From: Theobroma cacao
Lineage: Eukaryota; Streptophyta; Magnoliopsida; Malvales; Malvaceae
Reading direction: 5' to 3'
DNA length: 64,000 bases
NCBI RefSeq assembly: GCF_000208745.1
Contig: NC_030859.1
Location: 16,560,063 to 16,624,062 of the forward strand
Both the position numbers and the translations under genes were made by a program. Every line of letters starts with the position of its first letter. Position 1 is the first letter of the stretch. The notes beneath the pieces were generated by a model that was given only the letters and a program-made list of their open reading frames with translations, did no database searches and was not told the DNA's origin. Shown here piece after piece: positions 25,762 through 37,885 of the stretch.

Positions 25762-27488
25762 ATGCATTTGGCTATAGATTTCTGAAATCTCTCTCAGACA
25801 ACTCTCTACATGCTCGACTAGGATGATGTATTTTCTGCGTGTGAGTAACTTACTATCCAGTCTGCTTCTTGTCGTTGTGAATGCGAATAACTTTCAATTC
25901 AGCAGAACACGAGGGAAGCTGGTAAGCAACTCAGCATCTGGTTTTGAACTTTTGATCATCATTTGTTCATTGTAACAAGAGAACAGTCAATCCTTCCATT
26001 GAGATCTTGAAGCATACTCGACAGAGTTTATTGGGTGTGGATAATAAATAAATCCGTACTGTCTCTTTTGAATTTATTAAAGATCCACCAAAACCAATAT
26101 GGGAGCAGAGCCAACAATAAGATTATCAAGCTGTGCTGAGAATATTATTCATGTTGGTAAATTGTGTTTTGGTGTTACTCTTATTACCTACAACTTTATT
26201 ATAAAAAAAAAAATATATTATTAATTAGACATTTGAATATCTTAGTTTCACATGATTGTTTTCCGAAGGTTTTTTTTTCTTCTTTCACGTGTCGCCCACT
26301 TTGTTATTGTTATATTTTTTTTTCTTAATTTTAGTAGACAAACTAAAAGAGAAAAAATTCACGAAGTGAATTATTTAATATAATTTGAAAGTTAATGGAT
26401 TTGTTATTATTTATTAAAAAATTAAGAATAAAATTAATTATTACTTATTGTCGTAACATGCGGATTATGGAACTTGATTACTTTATGTAAATAGAAAGCC
26501 ATCATCAATTTTTTTTATTTATTTAAGTGTGATTGGTTATTTATTTTAATTTATCATTTTCAATGAAATCTTAACCTTGATTTAACTTTATTAAAAAAGT
26601 CATATTGGAATTGAAAATTAAAACTTAGGTATTTGAATTACTTGCGGGGAAAAGTATTAAAACTCTTGTTACGTCGATTTAAAGAATAATACTAATTAAT
26701 AATGTGTCATCGTTTTGGAGCTTTAATTAATAATTTTTTATCTCATATTTGTTTATATTTCTCTTTATTACTATTTATTTTTAGCATAGTACTTAAAAAT
26801 ATTTTTAAATTATTCAAAAAAAATTTAAATAAATTTTTATTTTTTATTACAATTTATATTTTTATTTTAAATCATATTCTTATGATTAACAGTAAATTAA
26901 TTACCATTAGTTAATATTATTAATTATTTTATATTTATATAATATTGATATAATATTGAATAAAAGGTGAAAATATCATATATCAACATGCCACTTTAAT
27001 GTAATGTAACGTAATACGAAATGATAAATAATATTTTAATTAATAATAATTAATCAATTATTAATCATAAAAATTTATTTGAATCAAAATAAAACATAAT
27101 AAAAAATAATTAAAATTTTTTTTAAATAATTAAGAAACTTTTTAAGTATTATACCCATTTTTTTTGAAAAAAAAATAGTATTTGAATGATTTGGTGGTGT
27201 TCCCAATATTTGCTCCCAGCCGCTCAATTTCTGTGCACCGATACTGACACTGAGATGCTATTAAAGTAAGGCTATAAGCTAACCATTTATGTATTGAAAG
27301 GAATAAAATTGGAATCTCACTTACATTTCACAAACCAATCCAATGCGTCAATTATGATAATTTCGGGTACACTAGAACCCACCCTCTCATCACCACACAA
27401 AGCACATACACTTACTTTCACCCCCAAACCTATTCTAGCAATCCTTCCAGACACTATAATATGACTATTAAATAATGTTATAGGGAAG
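25762..27488. other. Convergent intergenic region, VPS36 3' side to REX1-B 3' side
   Basis: The VPS36 3' untranslated region probably runs to around 26050-26200, where AATAAATAAAT occurs at about 26043. After that the DNA is strongly AT-rich. The part at about 26935-27165 resembles the right end of the long-TIR MITE family described at 31276 and 39548, but it is more diverged. No gene is visible. Confidence 0.45.
26935..27165. mobile_element. Long-TIR MITE, old partial copy
   Basis: The sequence from CATATATCAACATGCCAC through AATCAATTATTAATCATAAA, TTTGAATCAAAATAAAAC and TTAAGTATTATACCCATTTT follows the same order of blocks as the right half of the element at 39548-41830. AT drift is heavy and the left end was not resolved. 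Confidence 0.45.
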
Positions 27489-30030
27489 TTACTCAGCTTC
27501 AAGGGCTGCAATTTCATATCTCACTTCTTCTAAATGTTCATTAATGGCAGTTACAGCATCTTGCACACCTCTAATGGCTTCCTTGAGAGCATTATCATAC
27601 TCAGCATTTGCTTCTGCATCTTCTGTGCCAGATGCTTCCGTTATCTCATGGACATGCACACATTCATGCTCCATTGGTTTCTTAAATAAACAATTCTCAT
27701 GGCTCACCAGACGCTCTGATGGTCGACCTGCCTTCTTCAAGACCTGAATTGTAGCAGTCTTCATGACAAAAGAAAGTAAATTGTCAGCAGAGATTTCCTA
27801 TATAACTAAGAAAATAGATGGAAAGAGATGCGTTTAAGATCACTCACAATTATTATATTTGCTATGTAACTAAAGTTTACAAAGCAAAACACAATATACA
27901 AAATTAAAAATTTAGATAATTCTTACACCACGGCAACAATTGAATCAATTCTATTTAAATGGGAGAAGTGGCTCCATCATTTAATCAAATTATAATTCTA
28001 TGACAGTTTGCAATTAATCCTTAAGCAGAGTATGGCATTAAAATAAATGCACTTTGATTGAACTGTATCTAACTGATCAAATCTCACACTTCATAACTGC
28101 AGCATCGGCTGAATTTGTTTTAAAAACTCACTGTATCATAGTTTAAACGATTTCAACTAGTGACCTTGCTTCCAGACAGTATCGGCTCAATTTGCAATTG
28201 CATTTAGCATTAGTCATAGGAGGCTCTTGGTTTTAGCATAGTGTGACAATAGCTTTGCCAAGTTACCACTTAAAATGCTGAAACTTGAAGCCATTGCGGA
28301 TCCAGCAGTAGAAGAAAAATTTAATCTCTTTCATCACTCTCTATTCCACTGCTTTTAAGTGCTTTGTTTCCTCTTAACTATAAAAAATCACTTCCATGAT
28401 GTTATAAACAAGATGAACAAGAAGATATATGCTTTCTTTCCATAAGAATGATTCTCAATCAAGGGAGTAATACAGGAAGTGATAGGGAGGCAGCAATAAT
28501 GATGAAGATTGTTCCATGCCAACTGCCAAAAACTAAAATAAAAAATTATTTTCCAGTTCCTGAGAAAGGTACCTAATTCAACACTAACCATATGTGACTT
28601 AAGCAGTGCCATGTTGCACTACTCTTCATTTTTTTTTTTGTTTTGAGTATCCATGTCTGACACATCCAATGGACATAGTTACGGAGGATGACCCTCCAAG
28701 TATTAGGAAAATCTCGAAAAAAAAATATTGATCGCACTCATTTAAGACACATACCCTTTTCCGGCACTCATCCCCATGTTCAAGTAACATAGAAACAGTG
28801 TGCAACAGCAAAACAGAGAAAAATACACAGGAATAATGGTAAAAGGACAGGTTGACAACAGATATTTATGGAAATAAAGATCATAGATGACAACATAAAA
28901 TTATAATTCCAGAGTTTAATATAATTCTCTCAGGAGCCTTACAAGAACAGCTAGTGACAACACCAGCTATATATATAGACATACCAGATGCAATTTCTGC
29001 TTTTCCTGTGTTTGAACGGATCTGAGCAGCTGAGCTAGATCAACTCGGCAGTAATCAGGGCTTAAAAATAGAGATTCCATCTCAAGGACCTGCACAAGAA
29101 AATGATATACTAAGGACGTATAAACTTGAAAAGGAATGCAATGATAATTCAAAGATAGAGTGTCACAACTTGTTTCGAGCAGTCTTTGAACTTTACTGTG
29201 ATCTCGCTGCAAAGCTGCTGGTAGGCCAACTCCCCTCCTGAATTCATATACTCAGAGAAACCCCTGAGCAGATAATGCCAAAAACTAACCATCAGGATTC
29301 TCTATGAAAAAAATTGTACATAGAACAAAAACAAAACATGAAGTGCATTCCCTTCTAACTCTTTTCAAGTATTATACCATGCACGGACCATGATTTCAGG
29401 CTTAATGAAATTTATGCTACTTTTAACAACAATTCTTATCACCCAAAGATGCAATCACCTCTGTGATATTGTCAAGAAGGAATGTCCGCAAAATTGCTTC
29501 TTTAGGCATAAAAGATACCTATTATATACCATTTTTTTTACTTTTTTTTTTTAAATTAAAAAGTGCCCTTCTTTTTAATTCTGCATAAAAATTAAGTATT
29601 TGATCTACTTTTCCTCAATTAAGACCAACAATGATGGTTTTAGAATTCCCAAACATCTTTAATCAATTAATAGATTATTGTGATATTAGAAAAATAATTT
29701 GTTTTTCTCTCATCATTCAAAACCATGGGATGGGATTGCGATTGCAATGAATTGTGTTTGACAAATGAATTTCAAGAACTAATCCAAACATCCATCAAAT
29801 TCTGGCTTTTTGGGTAAAAAAAACAAGAAAAAAAAAGCTTACGTTTTAAGCTTGGCGTAAGCTTGGGCTCTACGCTGTTGAATGTCAAGGAATTTGCGAA
29901 GCAATTGGAGAATTTCTTCATTCTTACTGCTACTACTACTACTGCTGCAGCCCCCGCCGCCGCTGCCTTCTTCTTCTCCTTCAATCTCCATTGAGTCTTT
30001 TATCGAAACCTTCTTCTCAAAATCTTCCAT
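27489..30030 (-). CDS. DNA repair REX1-B family protein
   Basis: Exons in transcript order: 30030-29843, 29263-29170, 29089-28985, 27758-27489. Junctions are GT-AG, phases match, and the product is 218 residues with ATG at 30030 and TAA at 27489. The first 40 residues are acidic with a Gly/Ser run. The conserved block follows: LLRKFLDIQQRRAQAYAKLK, then YQQLCSEIT, LLRSVQTQEKQKLHLTATIQ and VLKKAGRPSE. This order matches the REX1-B domain, first described in a Chlamydomonas DNA-repair gene. The C-terminus is plant-type, acidic and probably helical, ending in AINEHLEEVRYEIAALEAE. Molecular function in plants is not established. The family call is from recall and is fairly firm; the exon chain is firm. 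Confidence 0.85.
28611..28792 (+). repeat. Dispersed short repeat, copy 2 (REX1-B intron 3)
   Basis: It begins ATGTTGCACTACTCTTCATT and ends AAGTAACATAG. CACATCCAATGGACATAG and GACCCTCCAAGTA match the copy at 24911-25050. It lies inside the last intron of the REX1-B gene. Confidence 0.65.
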
Positions 30031-30280
30031 TTTTCTTTATTTCGCTTTCACTGTCGCTCGCCGGCGCTTTTCGCGGTCACCACCTCCTCTGCACAGTGGA
30101 AACTGAAATTGTTATATATTTTTCTTCAAAAAAAAAAAAAAAATTGGGCTATAGAAGCAAAACCCAAATTTATAGGCCCAAAAAGTGGAAATAAGTTCGT
30201 AGTGTTGGGCCTCAAGCAACAAATAACCGAATACTACAATGAATACCCGTAATAAACCAAATCAAGTCAAAGATTATCTT

Positions 30281-31228
30281 ATAAAATGTTTGGTTCACTT
30301 GATGGAATAAAATTGGAATAGAATAGTCATTTTAAAAAATTAGAATAAGAGAATAATAATTATTATGTAGATTAGTTTATAAAAATAAAATAAGATAGAA
30401 ATTACTATTATTACTTATTCTATTATTTAGTTGGTAGAAATAATTTTAAGAATAGTTTATGAATAATGGGTAAATGATAAAAATACTCTTTATTAAATTG
30501 AAAGATTTTTTAATTGAAGAACAAAAATACTATGATGAGAGAAAAAATACTCTTTATTGAAATTAAAGAATTTATTTTGTTAAAAGATAAAAATATTCTA
30601 AATAATAAAATCAAAATAACTTTTACTATAATTAAATAATATTTTCACCAAAATACAAACATATTTTTATTATAATTTAATAATATTTTGTATTAGAAGA
30701 TAATTAAACTTTTTATTATAATTAAATAATATTTAAAATTAAAAGATAAAATATATTCTTCATTCAATTTAAATAATACTAAATAATATTCTTTATTACA
30801 TTCATTATAATCAAATAATAATATTAATAATATTCTTTATAGTATTTATTATAGTTAAATAATATTAATATATTAATATATTAATATATTAAATAATATT
30901 TAAATATTTTCATTTCTTTTTTTTTGAAAATGAAGTAAAAAATTTTGTGTCTTCTGTGCTTTAGAGAGAGAAGAAGTGAGGAAGAGAGAAAAAAAAATAG
31001 ATTTAGTATTTTTGATAAGGTAATTTTTTAAATTATAAAAGGTTATATTTGTCTAATCAACTTTTTTTTTTATTCCCAACAATTTGAAATAGCCATTACT
31101 AATGGTGGTTTTTGTAATGACTATTCAAGCTTGTCTTGAAATGGTTATTCTTCGGAATAACTTTATCTCAGGAATGAAAATAAGAGAGGAATGATTATTC
31201 TATTCCCCCCAACCAAGCATGCCTTTAA
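30281..31228. mobile_element. Harbinger-like (Tourist-type) MITE
   Basis: The left end reads ATGTTTGGTTCACTTGATGG, followed by GGAATAGAATAG. The reverse complement of the right end reads GGCATGCTTGGTTGGGGGGA, followed by ATAGAATAATCATTCC. TTA lies beside both ends, consistent with the 3-bp TTA/TAA target of PIF/Harbinger elements. The ~0.94-kb interior is AT-rich and non-coding. It lies upstream of the REX1-B gene, within about 250 bp of its start codon. Confidence 0.6.
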
Positions 31229-31275
31229 GGTAATAAAACAAGCTAATTAATCAAATGGAAAATAAATTAATAGAT

Positions 31276-31742
31276 AATATTCAAAAAAGTCCATAAACAA
31301 TGCAAGAAAAAATTAAATAAGCTCTTATTCTTTTATTGCGTTTAATCATACTCTATACTTTTATTTTGAGTCAAATAAACCGTTATAACTAATGGTTAAC
31401 TAATTGTCATTAGTGAAAATATCACTTGTTATTTTATATCTACATAACGTTGATTTGGAATGTGAAAAATATCACATGATTATGTTATCATGTCACGTTA
31501 AATCAATTGTGATATGTCAATATATCACATTATTATCAATTATGATATGTTAGCTTGTCACGTCTATATCATGTGGTATAAAATAATATATGACATTTTA
31601 ACTAAGTCAATTATTAGTCATAAGGGCTTATTTGATTCAAAATAAAAATATAAGAGCTTATTTGACTCAAAATAAAAATATAAGAACTTGATTGATCGTA
31701 ATAAAAGTATAATAGCTTATTTAAATTTTCTTTTTAAAAAAA
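31276..31742. mobile_element. Long-TIR MITE, copy 1
   Basis: The left arm (AAGTCCATAAACAATGCAAG, then AAATAAGCTCTTATTC) is the approximate complement of the right arm (AAATAAAAATATAAGAGCTT, then GTATAATAGCTTATTTAAAT). The interior carries the block ATGTGAAAAATATCACATGA and several inverted ATCACAT/ATGTGAT words. The same family occurs at 39548-41830 and, more diverged, near 27 kb. Confidence 0.65.
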
Positions 31743-32205
31743 AAACTAGAAATTTCATTCAAATATCAAGAAATGAAATAGTAACTCATACTACTCTAGA
31801 ACAACAAAAACTGCAAGGTAAACAAAAAAAGACTTGTAGTACAAACTCCTTTAGACCCCAAACAAAAAATTTACATCACCCACACCATATAAGAGGTAAG
31901 TGAGACCTTCACCTTCCCCATCCAAAGGTACAAAAATACAGTTGAAACATTAAAACCTTGTACAAATCAAAATCACTCCTCAGCTTAGGAGATGAACAGA
32001 GAGCATGAGGACCTATCTTGCAAAATATCTACAAGCTAGACCAAAACCATAGCAAAAACAAAAGTAGCATCCATAAAGTCGGTTCCAGACAACAAATCAA
32101 ATCCAAAACATAGGAAACAACTTGTCCACAAAAACCACATAAGAACTAGCGTAAAAACATGGCTAGGCATAACTTATAAGAAGGAGGAAAAAAGGACAAT
32201 ACTTA

Positions 32206-33400
32206 TCAATCTTTTAGAAGAATCGGGCCATCTTCGCCATCTTCAATAATAACCCACAGGAACTCATCCTCTCTCTCGACCTCGGCCTTTGCCAATGAAT
32301 CAACAACCTTATTCACTAATCTTCGAATTTTCAAAAAATTCCAATTCTTCAACTGTGACTTGAAAAATTCCATATGCATCATGGTAGTTATATATGTCCA
32401 AGGGGTTGTTGACGGCTCCCTAGCCCACTTCATTGCAATCTCTGAGTTATTCTCCACAATAATGCAGTTGGCATTTCCCCACCTAGACGTCGTGACAATT
32501 TGGAAGGCGTTTTTTATTGCCTAGATCTTGCTGTATTAGCATCTATAACCTCAATCGACAACAAAAACTGAATTAACATTTTACCTCCATCGTCCCTAAG
32601 CACACCACCAATTCTTGCCTCACTCGGATTCCCTTTAGAAGCCCCATCAACATTAAATTTAACCATACCTCTCGAGGGTGCTTGCTAAATCACGTTAGGT
32701 TTAGCAGATTTTATATTCCTAAGGTGCCACCCTATACTTAGCATTCTTGACAGCTCCAATTGAAATATTTATGTTTGGCCACTTCGCATTTGCCCACCAT
32801 GCAACACAGAGTTTAATGATATCATACAGTTGTTCACAATCCAAAGTTTGCCATTGAAAATAATATCGTTCTTAGCAAGCCAAATAGACCTAGCAATGGC
32901 AAAGAAAGCCATCCTCCATATATCTCCATTTTCCAAACCTTTTGCAATTTCATTCTAGCTCAAAAAGTTAAAGGATCTCGGTGATTTACCCATTTAAATC
33001 CTTAATTCTCAACCCACCAACTCCATAGCATCTACATCTTGGGGCACTTGAACAACAGATGCCTAATAGATTTCAATTCCTTTTTACAAAAAAAAAGATA
33101 CTGCATTAGTTCCAGTATTCCCCTTCTTAACAAGGTTTCTCTCACAGTAATTCTTTTTTTAATTAAAAGCCACTAAAAAACTACAACTTTGAGAGGAGCC
33201 AAACCTTTCCATAAATCAGTCCAAAAACTATATTTCTGGTAATTCATTTCCAGCACATGACGGTAGTATGACTTAGTAGAATACTCACTGCTTGGGTTAA
33301 ATTTCTAGATCAATTTATCTGCAAAACCATTTCCAAGCACTTAACCGTTTAACAATGTCATTAATGCAGACCACACCAATGCCAATGTTCTCCTACCCAT
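32206..33400 (-). pseudogene. LINE (L1-type) 3' coding remnant
   Basis: Read on the minus strand, about 33250-33060 encodes a zinc-knuckle reverse-transcriptase C-terminal domain (KGLAPLKVVVF, WLLIKKRITVRETLLRRG, SIRHLLFKCP). About 32700-32206 encodes an RNase H-like end (REPSTTPWTY, then RLVNKVVDSLAKAEVERE) terminating at 32206. Stops and frameshifts occur throughout. The 5' part with endonuclease and reverse-transcriptase core is missing. This is the usual 5'-truncated LINE; its exact 3' boundary left of 32206 was not resolved. Confidence 0.75.
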
Positions 33401-34054
33401 TTGCCAAATTGATCCACGATATTGTTAGGTGAGGTCTGATCATGCATCAAATACAAATAAAATGCAACGAAAATAAATTTAAAAATTAAATTACGCATCA
33501 CCCTCTTAGGATCTTCTTCATGTCAAATTAAATACAAAATTAAATTAAAAACAAAATATATATGATCATATCAAGTTTACCTAAATAACAAAGGTTGATG
33601 AATCTTCTTTTAAACCACCAAATCAGCCTTCAAAAAACTCAACCACCTCAGCTTGGTTGTTGCAAACCAAAGCTGTCCAAGGAATCCTTGTGCAGCCTTT
33701 AATGGTGATTCACACTAATGAATTAGAAAATCCTTCGTTAAGGATTGAGAGTGCTATGTGTTGACAATGTGCTAGCAAAGATGAGTTTCATAAACTCATA
33801 ATCCACATAAAATTTTGAGGCTGAACACACAAAAGAAGTCCAGTGAATGAAAAATTATTTTTGCTCCATACAAGGAACGACAAGGCAAAAGGAATTTCTA
33901 ATGTGTCATTCTCTTAATTTTTTAGCCGTTCTCTCTCATTTTGTTTGGAGGTTATAGCAAGGTATTTATACATTGGATTAATTTTAAACTCTAATTACAA
34001 AGCTATTTTGTAATTGCCAATTAATCCAATAATTTGATTAAATAATTTAATTCA

Positions 34055-34300
34055 GTTATGAAGAAGCCCAGTTAACTTAATTGTTTAATTTAATCAATTA
34101 AGCTCAATAACTTAATTAAATAATTTAATTAATTAAGCAACAATTTAATTAAACAATTTTAATCAATTAGGTTTAATGACTTAATTGAACAATTTTAATC
34201 AAATAGGCACAATGACTTAGTTAAACAATTTAATTAATTAGGCTCAATGATTTAATTAAACAATTTAATTAATTAGGCACAACTTAATTAAACAATTTTA
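34055..34300 (+). repeat. AT-rich minisatellite, ~34-bp units
   Basis: About six imperfect units of the form TTAATTAAACAATTTTAATC followed by AATTAGGCTCAATGAC are strung together inside LTR copy B. The matching part of LTR copy A (near 10635) has only one unit, so the array expanded in this copy. Confidence 0.75.
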
Positions 34301-34302
34301 GA

Positions 34303-35438
34303 GCATGTTTGGCTTGGCTTTTTTTTAGCTCAAAAGCTATTATAAAGCTTTTATAAAAAATAATAGCTTTTAAAATTAAGCTAAAGTTGTTTGATAAATT
34401 TAATTTTTATAAGCTCTGTTTTAATAAACTGTTTGGCAAAACAACTTATATAAACTCTCATTTTAATTAAAATTATTATAAAGGGTATTTAATAAATAAC
34501 TTTTTATTAATCACTAATTTCTTTGTTCAAAATAAAAAAAAATTAACTTTATTTTTTATCTATTTAAAATAAATTTTTGAAAATATAAAAAAAAATTTAT
34601 ATAACATAAAGTTTATAATTAATAATAAATCATAAAAAAAGAGATGAAAGAAAGCAAGTAGTCGACTACTAGAACCCTTAACCTTAATAATGAAGAGAAC
34701 CCAAAAAAGAAAAAGATAAGTATAAGGTGGTAGTAATAATTCCAGTAAATCACATTTAGCTATTGATGTCCTTGCCAATAAAGTTCACCTCCATGAACAA
34801 TATTATCTCAACAACCATAATCAACAAATATTATGTCAATTTTCATCTAATTTATCTCAACAACCATTGGCCTTTTTGATTAATTATTTCAATCATAATC
34901 ATCAAATATTATATACATCATAAGAAGTTAAGAATAAATAAACATCATATAATTGTCATATCAAACAATAAACTGAGAAATATCAACTAATAAAGAAAGT
35001 TTTCAAAGTCTAAAAAAAATGATAGAAAATAAAATGAAAAACAAAATAGAAGAAAAAGAAAAAATAATACTTGAATGCGGTTTTGAATTTTGAATCTTTT
35101 TTTCCTTAATTTTTGTAAGAACAAAACAAACTTAGAATGATGATTTGCAGAAAATGAGAGAGGAGAGGAAGATCGATAGGGAGAAAGAGAGGGAGTATTT
35201 TTTGAGAGAGGATCTTTTTGAGAAAAAATAACTCTTGTAATAAGCTGGCTTGTTTTTCTTAAAAAAAAAAAAGAGAAAGCTCCTAATTGGAGCTTTTTTA
35301 AGCTCTTTTTTTTTTAAGATTTTATTCTTTAAAAAAATTAATTTTTTTAAGAGTTTTTCACAAAATCCTGTTTGGCCCAACTTCTACTTTTAACTAGTAG
35401 ATAAGGTAAAAATAAGCCAGGCCAAATAAGCACTTAAT
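34303..35438. mobile_element. Non-autonomous DNA transposon nested in LTR B
   Basis: The left end GAGCATGTTTGGCTTGGCTT and the reverse complement of the right end (GTGCTTATTTGGCCTGGCTT) are matching terminal inverted repeats. Flanking sequences join up with the corresponding continuous region of LTR copy A near 10640-10700, which confirms the insertion. The ~1.1-kb interior is AT-rich, with no supported gene. The superfamily (hAT or Harbinger-like) is unsure. Confidence 0.65.
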
Positions 35439-36594
35439 CAAGTGCTTGAGCAGCTCATAATTTCTAATTTGATTAAGTCCAAGTTAATCACCTCTCCTAT
35501 TTTATTTTCAATATTCATTTTAGTTGTGTTACCCATTAGGCTTTTAACATGTTGGTAATGAACTCAATATATAATTCTTAAGTTAAATTTAAAATTAGAT
35601 AAATTTAAACTACTTTAAATTTATCATTAATCAAGTCAACTACCTAGAATTCATAGACCAAGATTGGGATCTAGCAACCATCATGGCCACCCAAATGTTA
35701 GAAGAGTTAAGATGGTTTGACTTAACCTTTCAGTGATTAGCCTTTCAATGTAATTAATTCTCTCATCATTTATCTTGAAGATGATAAGAGTATGGTGTAG
35801 TGTTTACTCTTATTGATCTCCATATTCGTTTTTAAAGTTTGATCATCAACTTTATAAAGACTTATGAAACTCCTTTCATAATCATTAAGTCGCCTTGGCC
35901 AAAGACTTCAATAAGCTAATATCAACCAAGAACAGTTAGGATATGTCCCCTGAATTATTTGGGGTGATGAGTCCTATCTTGACCATTCATTTGCCTTCAC
36001 ATGCTTCATGTTATACCCAAAAGCATCCTATTTTGACATCTTTGGTTAGGCACCCTGTAGGGATGAAATCAAAGCATAACACTTCACACATAAGACAACC
36101 TGGTGTCTCAAGTCTAAGGAGTATTTACACAACTTTCACATGAGAAGTATTGCATAGACACTTGAGTGAAATACCAAATGCACTTTTCATGGCAAGTCAA
36201 GTTCAGTGAACTTGGCATTCTAATCAAGTACCTATATTCTAGTTCCAAGTATCTCTATACTCCAATTTATGAGATCGATTGCTTGCTTCCAAAGTAAAGA
36301 ACATAGAACATACTAGTCTCTAGGCATCATTGATGTCCAATCTCAATGATACATTGACCAAGAACATTTTGAGATTATGCTTTGATGCTTAGGGATTTCA
36401 TAACCACAACCCATTATAGTTCCCTTGCAAGGCATATTAATCTCATGGATTTTATCCAATTAGACTTATAACTTATTATAATTGATGTCTTATTGATGAA
36501 GGAAAACCTCTAATCATTCAACATGAATGATATTATTGCATGATTGAAATCAAGCCTTAACCAATCTCAATTAGCTACAAGGCTCATCCTAACA

Positions 36595-37199
36595 GATATC
36601 CCTCTTTTTGACAACAAGAGTGTTAACTCTCCAAAATTCATCATTCAATCCATCAATCTAATGTTCGATATTATGCCAAAAATAAAAAATACCAAACATA
36701 CATAACAAACCCAAAAAAAGTTTGTCGGACAAATTAGATAAAAATCCACTATGAGAAAAAAAAAGTAAATTACAAGATTCAATATCTCACGCGTTTTGCT
36801 CAAAGTTCAACATTCGCAATTATTGGAACAACACAACAAAGTCACCTCTTTAGGAAACTACCATCAATATCTCCTTAGATTTGATAAATTGTAGTGATTC
36901 TCCTTCATCAAAACATTCTAAACACTAAAAGAAAGAAAACTTAATAATTAACTATACCTATTTCTCTCTTGATCTCGTCATGAAGCACAAAATTCTTACT
37001 ATTTTTTTTGTTCAGTGCAACCTTCCTCTTTTCCTTTGTAGTTGTTGCTGTGATTTTATTTTTTAAACCTTTATCAACCAACTGACCTTAATGGCCAATA
37101 GGTGAGCATAATGAGACCAGACCCATTATGGGCCATTGGACCCTCATAAATATTGCAATCTCCACCTTTATCCCCATTGGAAGGAGATTAACTGACTTA
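36595..37199 (-). other. Decayed Copia interior
   Basis: This lies between the polypurine tract and the recognisable reverse transcriptase. It should hold the RNase H end of pol, but only weak fragments are visible. Confidence 0.4.
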
Positions 37200-37885
37200 T
37201 CATATTGCATGTCAAATCTCTTAAACACTCATTTAACATAATTTTCTTGTGATAATCATAGTTTCTCAGCTTTCCTATCATGAATAATATCCATATCCAA
37301 AATCTGCTTAGCTAGAACTAAATCTTTCATGTCAAATGATGTAGACAATTCATCTTTTAACATACAAATCATATCAGCATCTTGTCCTCAATTAACATAT
37401 CATCAACATATAACAAAAGAATAATAAAGTTGTCATCAAGAAATTTTCTAACATACACATAAGCATCTGTTGTCATTCTTTCATGGAAACAACTCACCAT
37501 AAAAGATTGATTCTTATATCACTGTCTTAGAGCTTGTTTCAAGTAATACAAGCTCTTTTTTAATTTGCAAACCATGTGTTCTTTCCCTTTCACTTTAAAA
37601 CATGTAGATCACCTCATGCAAGTCATCTTGCAAAAGTATAGTCTTTACATCAATTTGCGTAAGCTCAAGATTCAAACTAGTTGCAAATCCCAATACAACT
37701 CGAATGAAACTCATCTTTGCCACTGGAGAAAAGATCTCATCACCAAATAAGCTTTTTACCTTACTAGCTTTACACCATCTTTTTTCAACTTGAACACCTA
37801 TTTGTTCTTCAATGGGTCTCTCACCCTTTAGAAGCTTAGCCAACTCATAAGTATTTTTTTCTGCAAAGAATTCATTTCTTTGCAT
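37200..37885 (-). pseudogene. Copia pol (reverse transcriptase) remnant
   Basis: On the minus strand, 37885-37595 reads as one open frame: NTYELAKLLKGERPI near the start, then a deletion where the KARLVAKG core should be, then GDEIFSPVAKMSFIRVVLGF and LELTQIDVKTILLQDDLHE. This is the standard Copia reverse-transcriptase order. Past 37595 the frame continues in pieces through VCKLKKSLYYLKQA and the catalytic block (LLLYVDDMLI, near 37405), then to about 37210, with stops. The integrase and gag parts are not visible. Confidence 0.85.

Larger units (their letters stand above)
33423..36594 (-). mobile_element. Copia LTR copy B, with nested insertion
   Basis: The ends are perfect short inverted repeats, TGTTAGG at 33423 and CCTAACA ending at 36594. 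On the minus strand a purine-rich tract (AAAAAGAGGGATATC) lies directly before the LTR, so this is the 3' LTR of a minus-strand element whose pol remnant lies at 37200-37885. It contains an inserted DNA transposon at 34303-35438 and a short tandem array before it. It is homologous to 10230-11750. No second LTR was found to its right. Confidence 0.7.

Noticed and set aside
26702..26914. Small membrane protein
   Set aside because: Phe/Ile/Leu-rich frame in very AT-rich DNA, no conservation signal.
27544..27747. Plus-strand frame opposite the REX1-B last exon
   Set aside because: Antisense shadow of the well-supported minus-strand exon.
34055..34300. CRISPR-like array
   Set aside because: Units are contiguous and imperfect with no distinct spacers, in plant nuclear DNA; it is a minisatellite.
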